Positions 30,939 to 42,691 are shown, counted from the stretch's first letter. The stretch is 64,000 nucleotides of DNA from Beverwykella pulmonaria (GCA_001599595.1 BCHH01000018.1:206862-270861); one strand, 5' to 3'. Program-made: numbers and translations. Notes: generated from the sequence alone by a model not told the origin.

Positions 30939-32639
30939 TCATCCTTCTATACCTGCATCTCCACCCACCCCCGCACTACTAACCAAGCAGTCCACCATCC
31001 CCCCTACGCTCCACGCAACCTGACTCGCCTCCACCACCACCTTGACCCGCTTCATCAGCACATCAATCAGGGCATCGATCTCATCACTTCTCCCTAGCTG
31101 ATCCGCATACAAATCTAGTACTATTAACGCAACATCCGTGGTCAGACGCGTGATACGGTAGTCGGAGATGTTCTTTATAAGCCAGCGTAGGATGGGTTGC
31201 AGCGTGACTTCGTCCCGGTTTGCAAGTGCGGTGCGGAGCGCGGAGCGGTGGTGGAGTGCGGTGAGAAGCGTGAGGGCTTGGGGGCGGGCGTTGCCGTCCT
31301 AGCAACCAATGTTAGTTTGTGAGTGAGGATGATGAGGGTGGGAACGCACATTGGACTCCAGCACCAGGTCAAGCGCTTTCGCATACTGCCCCCATCGCAG
31401 CGCGTGGCCCCATGGTAAATTGTTGTTTATACGACCCCGCGCATTGCCCTCGATGACAATATCCGCACCCTCGCCTGTGAAGTCTTTCCCGCGAATCTTC
31501 TTCTCCCACCCTTTGCCTCTTTTCCGCTTCTTAGACTTGTCGTACTCGTCAATTTTGCCTTCCATCAGCGCTTTCATTTCCTTTTCCCGCTCACGGGCTA
31601 GCACTTTTTGCTCGCCAGAGAGGTGTGTTTTGATCGATAAAAGGCCCGACTGCATGCCGACAGCAATATGCTTGTCCTCTCTGTGTGAACCGGAGCCGGA
31701 GCTGATGACGGAGAGGGAGAGGATAGGGGACGGGTACTTCATACCCGCGACCACATTCCAGCCCGTAGTCTCGAAGACTTTGACGTGCCCGTCGAGGGCG
31801 CCGCTGAGGAGTCGCTCCCCATTTCCTGCGAGTGCTAGACTGGTCACGGCTTTTTGATGGTTCTTGAGGATGTGGATCGGTTTGGCGGCGACGATATCGA
31901 GGACGCTGATCGCGTTGTCACTTGCTGCTAGAACAGCAGTGCCGGATGGCATTGGAAGAACCGCCTCGATGGCAGCGGCGTGCTTGAACACCATGACCGC
32001 CTTCCCGCCAGCTCTAGAGTCCCATAGCCGCACGGTCTGGTCGTAACTCCCGGAGACCAACAGCCCGCTCTGGGCAGGCATGAACGTGCCGCACCGCACA
32101 TAGTCCTGGTGACCATTGAAAGTTGTCGTGCTCACATCGCTCGGCAAGTCCCACAGCCTAACCGTCCGGTCGTCGCAGCAGCTCATGAGGGCTGTGAGGT
32201 CAGATGGATGCCATTGCGTCACCCAGACCGGCTGTTTATGCTCCTTCCATGTCTTCAAAATCGCCCGACTCTTCGTATCAAATGCTTGTATCGCGCCACT
32301 ATCCCCTCCCGCGACGACAATCCTGCCATCTCTTCGAATGTTTCCCGAATGCGCAATGTCGTCGACGCCGAAACGCGAGATTGTCTTGACAGCTTTCCGG
32401 GTCCGTGACGAAAAGATTTGAATGCGCGAGCCAGTGGTTACAGCGAATTGATCTAGGGAGGAGTGATTGAGGGGAGAAGACGGCGGCGGGGTAGAGATGT
32501 GCGTTATTGGGGATGAGTGCTGCGAAGGGTCGAGCCGGAGTTCGGAGGCGAAGGATGCCCAGTACTTTTGCTCATAGGTGAGCTGTGCAGGGCCCGATGG
32601 TAGTTTTATAGGCTGCAGGAGCTGGACTTCTGCTGCCAT
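30939..32639 (-). CDS. utp15: U3 snoRNA-associated WD40 protein UTP15 (t-UTP subcomplex)
   Basis: Exon 1 (31350-32639) and exon 2 (30939-31298) are joined by a 51-bp intron that keeps frame, giving 549 residues. The start MAAEVQLLQPIKLP precedes the typical EQKYWASFASE segment. Seven WD40 blades follow, with clear examples at TALMSCCDDRTVRLWDL and LLVSGSYDQTVRLWDS. The C-terminal UTP15 domain runs GHALRWGQYAKALDLVLES and continues in exon 2 as GNARPQALTLLTALHHRSAL. The protein is part of the small-subunit processome and is needed for pre-rRNA transcription and 18S processing in the nucleolus. All parts are present. Confidence 0.93.
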
Positions 32640-33210
32640 TGTGAGTGTGCGCGGGATAAGGTTAGGGTTGACAATATTCGTGGTAGTGGAACTTGGGTGA
32701 TTCGAAACTTTTTTAGCGGAGAGGTTCGTGCAACCATGATTGTTTCGTCACCGCCCGGCAGAATGTTCTGTGGATTGGATTGGTTGTGGTCCAAAGTTGA
32801 CGTTTGATCCACACTCATAGAAGGAAAGCATATCGAGCTGAAATTAGGCTATAGATCCCCAAAGTAGATACAGTACGGTAGCGTATTACTTCATCAAATG
32901 TTTTGGCTTCGTCTGGATGTGCCGCTGTAGCGAAGAATAGCTTTAGGCCAGAAAATAACTCAATTTAATTACTCCACATCCCCAAGACCGCATAGCCCAC
33001 AGAGGGCAGCTTCAGCTCATTTGTCTTGGGCTTCGTCTGGAGGTTCCGGGGAAGCAATTTTTCTGCATACGGACGTACCCGTCGATGCGGTCGGAAACGC
33101 ATTGCAAATACCGATCCATATCCAACCTTGAGTAATTAGTCGGCACTGTTCTGCAGCTCGACTTCCTAGGTTTTCATCGCCTTTGCATAACGACAATCAG
33201 TGGCGTGTTC
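32640..33210. other. Intergenic; nothing recognised
   Basis: This is the 5' flank of UTP15. No supported gene or repeat was seen. Confidence 0.45.
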
Positions 33211-33323
33211 ATATGTGCACCTTCTGCCCAGCGCGGTTCAAGTGCAAATACGACTCAGTGCGGCATGAGGAAGCTGTTCATAAGCCGCAAGCGTCTTGGG
33301 TCTGCTGCTCGCACGACATGTAA
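33211..33323 (+). pseudogene. C2H2 zinc-finger scrap, paralogous to the homeodomain/C2H2 gene downstream
   Basis: The plus frame from 33216 reads CTFCPARFKCKYDSVRHEE, then AVHKPQASWVCCSHDM and a TAA. This lines up without gaps with CTFCPRAFKTKYEWIRHED of the intact gene (near 35520), including the following TWICC block. More than half of about 31 residues are identical and all zinc ligands are kept. No homeodomain or other finger is found on either side, so this is a leftover of a duplicated gene. Confidence 0.6.
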
Positions 33324-34299
33324 GGTGTCCATACTGTTTGGCCCATTGTCCTGATGACGCACATCTCGCGACGCATAGGTATGTCGTACGTAAATGTCGT
33401 CCAGAGACAGATCGCAGATTCAATTGACGAGACAATTTGGTCGAACACCTTAACAAAGTCTGGCTCCTGTTGAAAGTATCCAAATGCATACTGTTTCAAG
33501 TTACTCTGAACTTGTGGAGGCAACACAGGGGTATGTCCCTGATCATGAGCTCGTCCCTAGTTGGCATAGCTGCTATTAGGGCAGGACTCTTCGGGCCCTT
33601 TCGGCTTTCCTAGTTTATTCAGCGAACCATGGCCTCTTAGGAGCACTAAAACAACGGGAGGGCAAAAATAGCCGGTCTGGTGCTGAGACCACGGCCATGA
33701 TAGACACGGTGAATACATCTTGTTTTGCACTGCACATTCCCCATCCAAGGAAAATTGGAGGGGATATATAGATTTAGGCTGGGGGCAACAGGATCAACTT
33801 GTACCACTAAACCCTATTGTGTCTGCCACCATGGCGTTCACAGCCTTTCAAAACCCTCAAAGACACAGTCCTAGGAACATGCAGTACGCTCTCCAATTGC
33901 CAGTATCCACAAATGTTTGCTGGTCCCACAAACAGCGGGGTTCGAGGGATTCGCTCGGTTGCCTAGCATAAATGCACACGAGCCACTTGTGAGCGAGATG
34001 CAGGAACGATCAGCCGATGCGCCACACTTCAACAGCTAATCAGAGCCCTAAGACCTCCGAACTTGGCGTCTCAGCCCCAACTCGGGCAGCGCAGCTAGGG
34101 TAAATGCAACCTTGCACAACTGGGGTTTCTGCACCCTACATATCATTCAACGTCAGCCTCGCCATGAACATCGCATCAGGTTATAAGGAACGGCGCACCC
34201 TCTTATCAGGCAGTGCCTTTTCCACGACTGTTCGTTCGCTCGCCTTTGATCAGCTGCCATCGACACGCCACATCCGACGCCTCCAGCTCGGCGATCAAG
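33324..34299. other. Upstream region of the homeodomain/C2H2 gene; no gene recognised
   Basis: Frames at 33278-33526 (minus) and 33720-33971 (plus) have no motif. A TATATAGATT block lies at 33765-33775. The sequence just before 34300 stays open in the frame of the gene, so the start could lie at 34213. Confidence 0.4.
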
Positions 34300-36978
34300 A
34301 TGGCGAACGATCCGTCAAGCAGCCTCGAAGAATTCTTCGACTTTGCAAAGCTGGAGTGCGATAACGGGAACGATGTCGAGTGTCAAGATTCGGCGTTATT
34401 GGAGTCTGGCTTCCCGATCTCGGATGTAGAGTACGTCATGGATTGGCAGCCCTCTGCTCTGGAGGAACATTGTGTCGTGGAAGCCTCCCTTTCTCAACCT
34501 CTTCCTGGCGGATTTGGGGATGTGATGTCCGAAGAGGACTACACTGGATTTACTCACTCAGTGACGCTGTCCGAAGAATTCCAGTGTCAACCTTATGCGT
34601 CTGCCGACAATATCATCACCAGTCTTGAACCTTCTCCCACGTGGCCCGACGACACGGTTGCGGTGGAGCCCGCACAGCATATTCAGCAGTTTGTCACTAT
34701 GTCTATATCTCATCCGCTCCCTCCCGCAGAACGTAGACCGCGTTTTCCCGCTAAAGATAAGCTGCCCGACAATCAAAATCATCACTCCACTACGCCGGTT
34801 CGGAAGCCAGCATCCGCTAAGCGGAAGGGTCCGCCTAATCGAATCCCGCCCGAGGCACGACAGATGCTCGAAGAAGAGTTTGCAACGAACCCTTATCCCT
34901 GCTCTTGGGAGATCGATATCATTGCGCACCAAGCCAACCTTGATACCAAACGTGTTCGGAATTGGTTCAACAACTCGAGGGCGCGCAAGAAGTGCCCAGG
35001 TCAGTCCTACGATACCTTTCTGTTCTTCCGTCTTCACTCACATTTTCAAGCAGTATCAGCATCAGCTCCGGAGGTTCCCAAACCAAGTTCCCATTCCCTC
35101 ACATCGAAGCTTTCTAAAGATAGTCTCGAATCTCTGGATAAGCTGATCGATGAAGCGCCTCAACCACCCCTTGCAGTGTATCTCGCTTCGTCCTATCGCG
35201 AGGAAGCTGCCAATCTTTCAGCGATCCAAGCTGCCATAGAAAATGGCGCTTCCAGTGACCGTGGCGATACCTTCATGGACTCTTCATCGGGCTCCAGATA
35301 CGCGAAAACGGGTTCCGTCATCACTTCTTTAACTTCATCTGATGGCACATCTCCATCCACGTACACGATATCTTCCAGGGGAAGCAACATATCTTCATTC
35401 GGCCGCGAGCGTCGCCGTGGGCGCCGGCGAGCAACTTGGAGATCCTCGCCTTACAGCAGAACCAAATTCAGCGGTTTGAACAGCGCTGGAATCATGGAAA
35501 AGGATCTCCCATTCTTCTGCACATTCTGTCCTCGTGCTTTTAAGACCAAATACGAATGGATAAGGCACGAGGACTCGGTGCACGCACTCCGAACTACCTG
35601 GATTTGCTGCGATACGAAACACGAACCACTACACTCCTGCCCGTTCTGCGGTGAAATGAGGCCCGATGATTATCACATGGCGAGTCATAGGTACCAGCAA
35701 TGTAGGAACAAGCCCGAGTCGCAACGGACGTTCTATCGGCGAGATCATTTTGTTCAACATCTACACCATGTTCATTTCTCTAACGTCAAACATCCATCAG
35801 TGCCACTAGGATGCCAGACCCGCTTGACTGGAAGCGAAGACCACAACTATGGCTGTAAAGATCTCGCCATGAAATGGCGCCGATTTGGTGCACCCATGAA
35901 GGCCGAGGACCCCATGCTGCATTGCGGCTTTTGCGGCAAGAAGACCAAAGACTGGAGCGACCGATGCGACCACGTTTCCGAGCACTTGATTGCCGGCGGA
36001 TTAGATCGCTCGGCGTGGTGGGACAAGCGACTTGAGAACCACATGGAGAATCTATGTTCTCCTCGGACGACTGGGCCGTTTCGCTGTCGCTACTGCAAGA
36101 AGGTGTTCGCCAACCTGGACGCGATGAACAAGCACACGCACTGTCGAGTATGGTCGTGCCGCTTCCTGCAGACTTTCGATGACGTCGCCTCTGAGAATGC
36201 GGGCCCACCGTTGTGTCCACAATTTCCATCGGCAAATGCGCACCATTGCCATATGTGCGGCGCTGGATACAGATCTTCTCACGTTGAACACGCCCAACAG
36301 TACCACAGGTATCGACTATGTAAGCAAGACTTGTACACCTCTGAGGCAGACTTCCTACAGCATCTGTACGAGTTCCACGGCTCTTCGCAACCGCAGCTTT
36401 TACAGCACAGCGTGGTTATTGAGCAGCAGTTTTCAAGGAACAAAGGGGCTTCTTTCGAGCCCGTCGACTTTGACGAGATTATGCAGGGCTGCCGCAATGG
36501 CACCGAGAGCGAGTCGTTCGTTGATCCCTTCGCAATCTCAGAGACGCTTCTGCGCCTCACCTCAACGCACGAAGACACCCCACTCGTACCAGCGTCCGGG
36601 TCACCCAGACCTAAACACCGCAGCCGCCTCTCCACGATATCAGACTTACCTGGAAGAGTCCGCCGTCATCACACAGACAAGCCCTCCAAGGCATCCCAAC
36701 CCGTCGCACCAAAACTCGAACCCCAAGGCCCTCGCTTCTTCCGCCTCGATCCTCTTGTCCCGTTCCTCTCGTCCCGGATCTATTATCTCCGAAATGCAAG
36801 ACCATCAAATTTGTTTGGAGACGGAAAGGCGTTATTGGAAGAGGTGCCACGCAGTCATATCGCGTCGTTGGTTATGTGCTCGGGGCTTGTTGGTATGGCT
36901 GGGGTCAGGTGGCCCGTACGAATCAAGAGGGGAGAGGATGATATGACGGGGGTTGTGGAATTTGCGCTGGAGGACTGA
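34300..36978 (+). CDS. Homeodomain (TALE/KN-type) plus C2H2 zinc-finger transcription factor
   Basis: From MANDPSSSLEEFFDF the frame is open for 892 codons. An in-frame upstream ATG at 34213 would add 29 residues but lacks family-like sequence. The homeodomain spans residues about 174-231 and ends VRNWFNNSRARKK, with the WFNN-type recognition helix. Right after it, GTCAGT...AAGCAG (about 35000-35053) could be a 54-bp intron. It contains no stop and leaves the frame unchanged, so the order cannot be settled from sequence. Cys/His fingers follow near residue 405 (FFCTFCPRAF...H...VH), 450 (CPFCGEM), 545 (HCGFCGKK) and 605 (FRCRYCKKVF). A Ser/Thr-rich segment and a basic C terminus complete it. 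It is probably a nuclear DNA-binding regulator; targets are unknown. Confidence 0.85.
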   Translation: MANDPSSSLEEFFDFAKLECDNGNDVECQDSALLESGFPISDVEYVMDWQPSALEEHCVVEASLSQPLPGGFGDVMSEEDYTGFTHSVTLSEEFQCQPYASADNIITSLEPSPTWPDDTVAVEPAQHIQQFVTMSISHPLPPAERRPRFPAKDKLPDNQNHHSTTPVRKPASAKRKGPPNRIPPEARQMLEEEFATNPYPCSWEIDIIAHQANLDTKRVRNWFNNSRARKKCPGQSYDTFLFFRLHSHFQAVSASAPEVPKPSSHSLTSKLSKDSLESLDKLIDEAPQPPLAVYLASSYREEAANLSAIQAAIENGASSDRGDTFMDSSSGSRYAKTGSVITSLTSSDGTSPSTYTISSRGSNISSFGRERRRGRRRATWRSSPYSRTKFSGLNSAGIMEKDLPFFCTFCPRAFKTKYEWIRHEDSVHALRTTWICCDTKHEPLHSCPFCGEMRPDDYHMASHRYQQCRNKPESQRTFYRRDHFVQHLHHVHFSNVKHPSVPLGCQTRLTGSEDHNYGCKDLAMKWRRFGAPMKAEDPMLHCGFCGKKTKDWSDRCDHVSEHLIAGGLDRSAWWDKRLENHMENLCSPRTTGPFRCRYCKKVFANLDAMNKHTHCRVWSCRFLQTFDDVASENAGPPLCPQFPSANAHHCHMCGAGYRSSHVEHAQQYHRYRLCKQDLYTSEADFLQHLYEFHGSSQPQLLQHSVVIEQQFSRNKGASFEPVDFDEIMQGCRNGTESESFVDPFAISETLLRLTSTHEDTPLVPASGSPRPKHRSRLSTISDLPGRVRRHHTDKPSKASQPVAPKLEPQGPRFFRLDPLVPFLSSRIYYLRNARPSNLFGDGKALLEEVPRSHIASLVMCSGLVGMAGVRWPVRIKRGEDDMTGVVEFALED

Positions 36979-38169
36979 TATAATGCACGGGTATCAGGAG
37001 CACAGTATTGACATACAATGATCCCAACTCTGTATATCACGGTGGTGTAGGTGAGTATATCAATATTCCGATGGCACTGATAGAGACCACATGCCTGATA
37101 TATGATCCAGCACTTGAATTTGGCTATATTCTACCGACCAACATGTCACATTTGCCTATCTTGAGCATCTTACACGTGTAAAAGAGCCTCTACGCAACTG
37201 GCGGACCTAAGATGATATAGCGACTACTATTTACAAGTTGTTGGAAGCGCATCCTGGGGGAACTACAGTAATGGTATGTAGGATTCGTGATAGATATAAT
37301 GTATTGAAGTGGAGGATGTGTAGTTCATTACACCTCCAGCATTCTGTTTATCACTACATGTTAATAGGCGAGTTGACACATTCGCATTTTGCCTCGCTAC
37401 CCACAGAATGTTCACTACTCAGGCGAGTTTCGGTTACTTGCGTTCCACGGCCCTCGGAAAATTCCCTATCGACTTTTTCAAGTATTACTTGCATTCACTA
37501 AATACCTAGGTACAGTTTGAGCACTAGTGCGCCCGGTACTATGAGGCATGGTGCTATACTATCGTATCTTATGAGTAGGTTCCTTATGCTCGTCTTCTTG
37601 TTCATACTTGTGGTTAGCTGCTTACTTGTACAAAATGTTTAGAAGAGACTCGTTATCTTGATTGGTTTCTGAGCTTTATTTCGCAGCCAATTTGGCGCTT
37701 TTCTCCATTCTTTCACTAGCTTAGGAGACGACGTTGAAGTGAATAGGTCCTGTTAGGATTCTTCGCATAAAGTGACTTAATCCTATTCGGGACTATGTGG
37801 GGAACCTCCTATCCAACGCCATTGGCCGGTTCGTAAGGACGGTCCGTGCAAATGCTCACTGCCACACCTCGGCGAGTCATGATTCGCCTACCAAATCTGG
37901 AATTGTCGGTCGTGCTTGAACTCCAAATATAAGAATTGATTCCGCCCTCCTATCCCAGTTCGCTCGTTCGTATAGGTCACTGGACTGAAATTCTGTGCAA
38001 TCTGTCAAACCTCTGTACCTGTATTAAAACCCTCGCTAACGGTGCCTGAAACAATCTGCGATTGGACTCAGTCCCTGTTTTTTACCCCAGGCGTGGATCT
38101 CTGGAGTAATATACTAACTCTCTTCGTACGACCGAAACTGACAAAGGGATAGAGGCGAAGAGCTAACAA
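36979..38169. other. Intergenic; nothing recognised
   Basis: About 1.2 kb between two plus-strand regulator genes. It is AT-rich and stop-rich on both strands, with only one frame above 80 codons (37238-37501) and no motif. It contains the promoter of the Zn2Cys6 gene. Confidence 0.5.
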
Positions 38170-40120
38170 ATGCCACGCCCAACAGCAGATACTCGGAGGA
38201 GGGCGTACAGGCCCAAGTCGACGTCTGGATGTATTACCTGCAAGTCCGTGCTTTGTGTAGTCAGCTCTCCAACCTTGGAGATGTTACTGAGATGAATTTA
38301 GGATCCGCCGCATCAAATGCGACGAAGCCAAACCTCATTGTCGCCGCTGTAGCTCCACAGGCCGAAAATGCGACGGCTACGCCTCCTCTCACACTACCCC
38401 GTCCTTGCCGGTTAACCGTCTTGACGCTATCCCAGGGCTCTTCCATCGTACTCAATCCTCCGGAATTCTAGCTCAAGTCCAACCCCCTGGACCGGAACAA
38501 TTGACCCAATGTACCAACAACAATACCGACGCCGAATCTACGGAATGGAGTCTGGTGCCACAATCAAAGCGACTAACCTTAATCAGCGCTCTTTCATCAA
38601 GTCCTGATCTGGCTTCACCCGAGGAACGTTCATCCTTCTGTTTCTACGAGTCCTACGCCTCCCTTGAGCTCCCCGGCTTCTTCACCTCACGGTTCTGGCG
38701 GCAAGAAGTGCTGCAGGCTGCGCAACAGCACCCTGCGATTCGCTACGCAATTATAGCACTAGGTGCGATGCATAGACGATACATCGCTGGTCACATCACT
38801 GGAGACTTGTCCCCCTCCTCTTCGACTCTCACCTGCTATACGACCTTCCCTTCCGATACCGCTGCGAATAGAGAGCTGAGGTTCGCGCTGCAGCAAAGCA
38901 ACCGCGCGATTCGGGAGTTGCTCATGGGAGGGGAGGTAAAGGGGAAAGTGGACAAGATTACTATAATGACAATCTGTGTGCTGTTTAACTGCTTAGCGTG
39001 TTTGCAGGGACGGCAGCAGGAAGCGCTGCAGCATCTCCGTAGCGGCATCAAACTCCTCCGAGAAGTCGACAATGAGGACGAGGATTCAGAATCCAGTACT
39101 GCTATGACATTATCGCATCGCTCCCACCCCGTCTCTGTTAAATCTCTAAGGAGTATATTCATAGGTCTCGACGTGCAAGCCAGGAGTCTCATGAGAGTGG
39201 ATGCGGAAGGGCTGGCCTGGGAGCCGGCGCCAAAACATAGAATTGATCTTTCCAGGGCAGATGAGCAGCTAGGTGGATACGATTTACAGGACGTCCAACT
39301 ATATCTTGAAAGCACGCTCAACGAGTTCCTCGCCTGGGTGCAAGGCCTCGGGGAATCCCGCCCCTTCGCTCCCGAACTCGACGTCTCGTCCACTCTGCAA
39401 ATGTTCTCCCGCCTGAAAGCGCAAGCACACGAAGGCGGCAAGCTTCTCTCCGCAATTCTCTCCAAATCATCAGGCACCGCAAACGCGCATGCGCACCGAC
39501 AAGCACGCGTCGCCCTCCGCCTCCTCTACGCCGTCGTCGACCTCGGCATCAAAGCCTTCGAAGTCAAGCGCCTGGGGAACACTTCTGAAGCCGCGATCTT
39601 CGACGACCACCAGCACTTTGAGGACATGATGCAAATGATTGAAGAACTTATGGTACCTGTTTCCCCCACACCTGCAGGGCTAGCGTCTAAGCGTCCAGTC
39701 TTCTCCTTCACATTCGGCGTCCTGACAACCCTCTGGTGGGTCGCTCAGCAAGCGCCCTCTTCTATGACAAGACTAAGAGCCATCGCCATGATGATACAGT
39801 ACCCGCGGCGGGAGGGATTCTGGGATGGCCCGGTAGCCGGGAGGATCGCGTGGGAGGCTGTGTGTCTCGAGCAGGCCAGCGTACAGCAGGAATTGGGCGA
39901 TGGAGTGCGGGACACGCCCGAGTATTTGCGGATTAGAAATATTGATATCCAGTATGTGGGGACGAGTAGGGCAAGAATCGAGTTCAAGAATGTGAGGGCT
40001 ACGCAGCGTGGGGAAAAAGGGTGGGTCAAAGAGTTGGAGTGGGGGTCGGCTGATGAGCAGGATGCGAGGAGCATGAGAATTGAGAATGGGCTTGCGGTTA
40101 TGTTCGACCGTCGACTTTGA
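38170..40120 (+). CDS. Zn2Cys6 binuclear-cluster transcription factor
   Basis: Exon 1 (38170-38243) and exon 2 (38302-40120) are joined by a 58-bp intron, giving 630 residues. Splicing falls inside the zinc cluster and is needed to complete it: GCITCK from exon 1 joins IRRIKCDEAKPHCRRCSS and then GRKCDGY from exon 2. The spacing C-x2-C-x6-C-x6-C-x2-C-x6-C is exact. The rest is the usual poorly conserved fungal regulatory region with ELPGFFTSRFWRQEVLQ and HPAIRYAIIALGAMH near the start. No MHR core is obvious. The nearest biosynthetic gene is about 10 kb away, so pathway specificity cannot be claimed. Confidence 0.92.
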
Positions 40121-40541
40121 GAATACGAAGCACTTCTCATGTGGAATATCTCTTCGAAGAGCCATATGAATTAAATTTAGCAAGGCGCTGAGCTCGCGTT
40201 ACGTACAAAGAGTGCTGTTCATATCGAATATACGATTTTACCACAACTGACCGACGGTGAAAATAAGTGGCAATTTTGGCAAAATCGCCTTCACCTCTTA
40301 TTGTTTTGCCAAAAAGTTCTCTCTCCCATAGCAAAAAGGGCCTTTTTTCACGCCCATTACTATCAAAAACACCAGCTTCAACGACGAAAGCCCACAAGAT
40401 CAACTGACATACCTCGAGTAGCGAGCTCCTCAATGCCTTTAGTTTGTCGGCATTGGTCTCAACAACGAGCTTAACGTTACTTGAGGATCTTAGCCCGTAG
40501 AAACGGCGGACCTGCGCTCACAATCACTGCAACAGGCTTCA
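40121..40541. other. Intergenic; nothing recognised
   Basis: This lies between the Zn2Cys6 gene and a convergent pseudogene. The frame 40137-40433 (minus) has no motif. Confidence 0.5.
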
Positions 40542-41164
40542 TTACTCTGACTCGCGAATCCCGGTCATCCTTCCAACCATCCTCTCAATCCTGCCAGCTA
40601 CCCCCCTAATCTCTAAGTCCTCAACATTGACCATCACCCGCTTCGCCTTGAAACCAACATATGCGACCCTCAATATGATCCCTATACGTGGATCCGCAAG
40701 CCCATAAACCCACTTCACAGACTGATGACTTAAACTACCAATATCAGCAACCCACAGCCTAACACTAACTTGTCCAGACTCGGAAATCCTCCGAATGATT
40801 CTGTTTGAAAGTATCCTTCTCAATCCCGTTTCTCGTGTGAATTCTGCGATGTACCTCCCCACGCCCTTCTTGCGCAAGAGAAAGCGCCAGTCCAGCTTGC
40901 TCTCCAATGTCTAGGTCAAAGTAGCAAAGTCTAGCGCGACCTTTAACTAGACCTCGAGGTTCCGGCCCTAGGCACTACGGAAGGGGAGGGATACCAGATT
41001 GTCGTTCGGTACGCAACTGTGTTTAAGCACTTTGAGAGGACAGATTTGGTTTTATCATAGTAGATCTCGGATGCTAGACTGCGGAGCTCTTTGTTGACTA
41101 GAGTTAGGGAGAGAAGAACGCCAGTGGCGTGGCTGGGGTGCGTAGCAGTAGTGATGGGGTTCAT
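40542..41164 (-). pseudogene. Frameshifted gene for an uncharacterised fungal protein
   Basis: The 5' part (from 41164) reads LLSLTLVNKELRSLASEIYY and ends SVVPRA, then the sense shifts by one frame. The downstream part reads RNLEV-stop-LKVALDFATLT-stop, then LESKLDWRFLLRKKGVGRYI and continues open to RMTGIRESE and a natural stop at 40542. Both internal stops are TAG where CAG would fit. The order LTLVNKE..R.LA.E.YY followed by RNLEV is familiar from F-box-like fungal proteins, but I see no F-box. One frameshift and two stops make it a pseudogene, probably young because the rest is well kept. Confidence 0.6.
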
Positions 41165-41639
41165 GATAATCAGGTTGCCGTAGGAGGGGATTTGGAATGA
41201 CGTTGGCGCCGTTCACATACTGCATGTTGATCGGGAATCGGGAAAGTTAAGCTAGCAGATACAACAGTGCTTCGTAGGTCAAAGTTTATCCCTTTGCCAT
41301 TTTTATGGATTTGCTTGATCCCCTAGCTTCAGTAAAGGAAACATTCTTTGCAGTTTGATCTCTATCAGAAGCATTCTCCAGCCGTAGAATGTGTCTGTGT
41401 TAGTTGAGAGACTGCGTTTGGAGCACGCGAATTTTCCTGGATGAAGAGGCAAAGGCGGCGGATTGGTTTGTAGGTCGGTTAGTGGAGTTAGGAGAGGTTA
41501 TGGTGGGGATGGTGGTGTTTCTGCTGAGTGATTAAGAGGGTGAGTTGTGGGTTGACCGAGTTTGAGCTTGAAGACTGGTGGAAGCGGGTAGCGCGGCTGC
41601 ACGTGATGGGGCAAAGGTGTTTGAGTTGTCCTTCTGCCT
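41165..41639. other. Intergenic; nothing recognised
   Basis: Upstream of the frameshifted gene and downstream of the PhyH gene. One chance frame (41528-41731) overlaps the 3' end of the PhyH gene on the other strand. Confidence 0.5.
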
Positions 41640-42691
41640 CTAATTCTCATCCTCGACGCTTAGCTTTGAGAACCCCGCCTCGGGCGGCTGCAGCCAGTTC
41701 CTTTCATCATATCTCTCCTCGCCTTCAATAACATGGAATGTATATATGAACCGACTCTTCTGGCTGACATTCCTCTCGCTCTTGTGCAATATATTCCCAT
41801 GTATAAGCACCAGCGTGCCAGCTTTCACCTCGCCCATCTCATAAACTTCCTCCACCGCCTCCTTCTTCTCGTTGGTGATATGCGCATGACTCCTCGGCAT
41901 TCCCTTCTCTGTTCCCCCATTTTGCTTCGGCTCCAAGCCCGGCGGAAACTTTGCCCCGTCGTTATCGATAAACCCCGTCCCATCACCCGTCCGCACAAAC
42001 CTCTTCGCAATCGGCGTCCGTTTCTGGCTCCCTTTCGCGAAACTCAGACACCCATTCTCCCTCGTCGCATCCTCAAGCGCATACCAATAACCCACCGCCG
42101 ACGGCGGATCCGTGTACAGAAATGTGCTGTCTTGGTGCGGACGCACCGCAGCCCCGATCTCGGGCTGCTTGCATATCACCATGGATTGTAGGACGCGCGG
42201 GTCGCGGAAGCTGAGGGAGCGTGCGATAGCGGCGTTGCGTGGAGAGAGCGAGATGCGCCGGAAGGAGGGGGAGAGCTGGTGGAGGTAGTGGCCGATTTTG
42301 TTGATGGCGAGGGGAGCGGGCTTGAGGAGTTCGCCCGTCGGGGAGAAGGCGTCTATACACTCCATGCATTAGTCCAATAACGAAAAGAAGAAGGAGAAGG
42401 GGAAGGAGAAGAAGAAGAGGGTAGACAACCTTCTTCGAAGAAAAAACGTATCTTGTCCCCGGATTCGAGAAAGTATTTGTCGCCGACGTGATTTGCGCCG
42501 TCGTCGTCGCCCGTTGAGAACTTCGTCATTGGGTGGTCGGAGAGCGACATCTCGTTGAGCAGCGTGTGTGTGTCGGATAATAGCTCCTTGACAGTATCTG
42601 GGGACAAGGCGTCCGGGATGATGAGGTAGCCATTCTCGTTGAAGAAGGACAGCTGCTCTGGGGTGAGCCCTTCGGGGGTTTGCGACGCCAT
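41640..42691 (-). CDS. Phytanoyl-CoA dioxygenase family (PhyH) Fe(II)/2-oxoglutarate oxygenase
   Basis: Exon 1 (42430-42691) and exon 2 (41640-42352) are joined by a 77-bp, pyrimidine-rich intron, giving 324 residues. The splice restores RFFFEEDAFSPTGELLKP, a typical PhyH segment, and INKIGHYLHQLSP follows. Iron ligands are the His and Asp of RPHQDSTFLY (near 160-162) and the distal His of GNILHKSERN (near 275). The closing block is SRFIYTFHVIEGE. All are present, so it should be catalytically active. Homologues of this length occur from fungi to animals (PHYHD1-like) and are usually cytosolic. No peroxisomal PTS1 is present at the C terminus (VEDEN). Confidence 0.9.
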
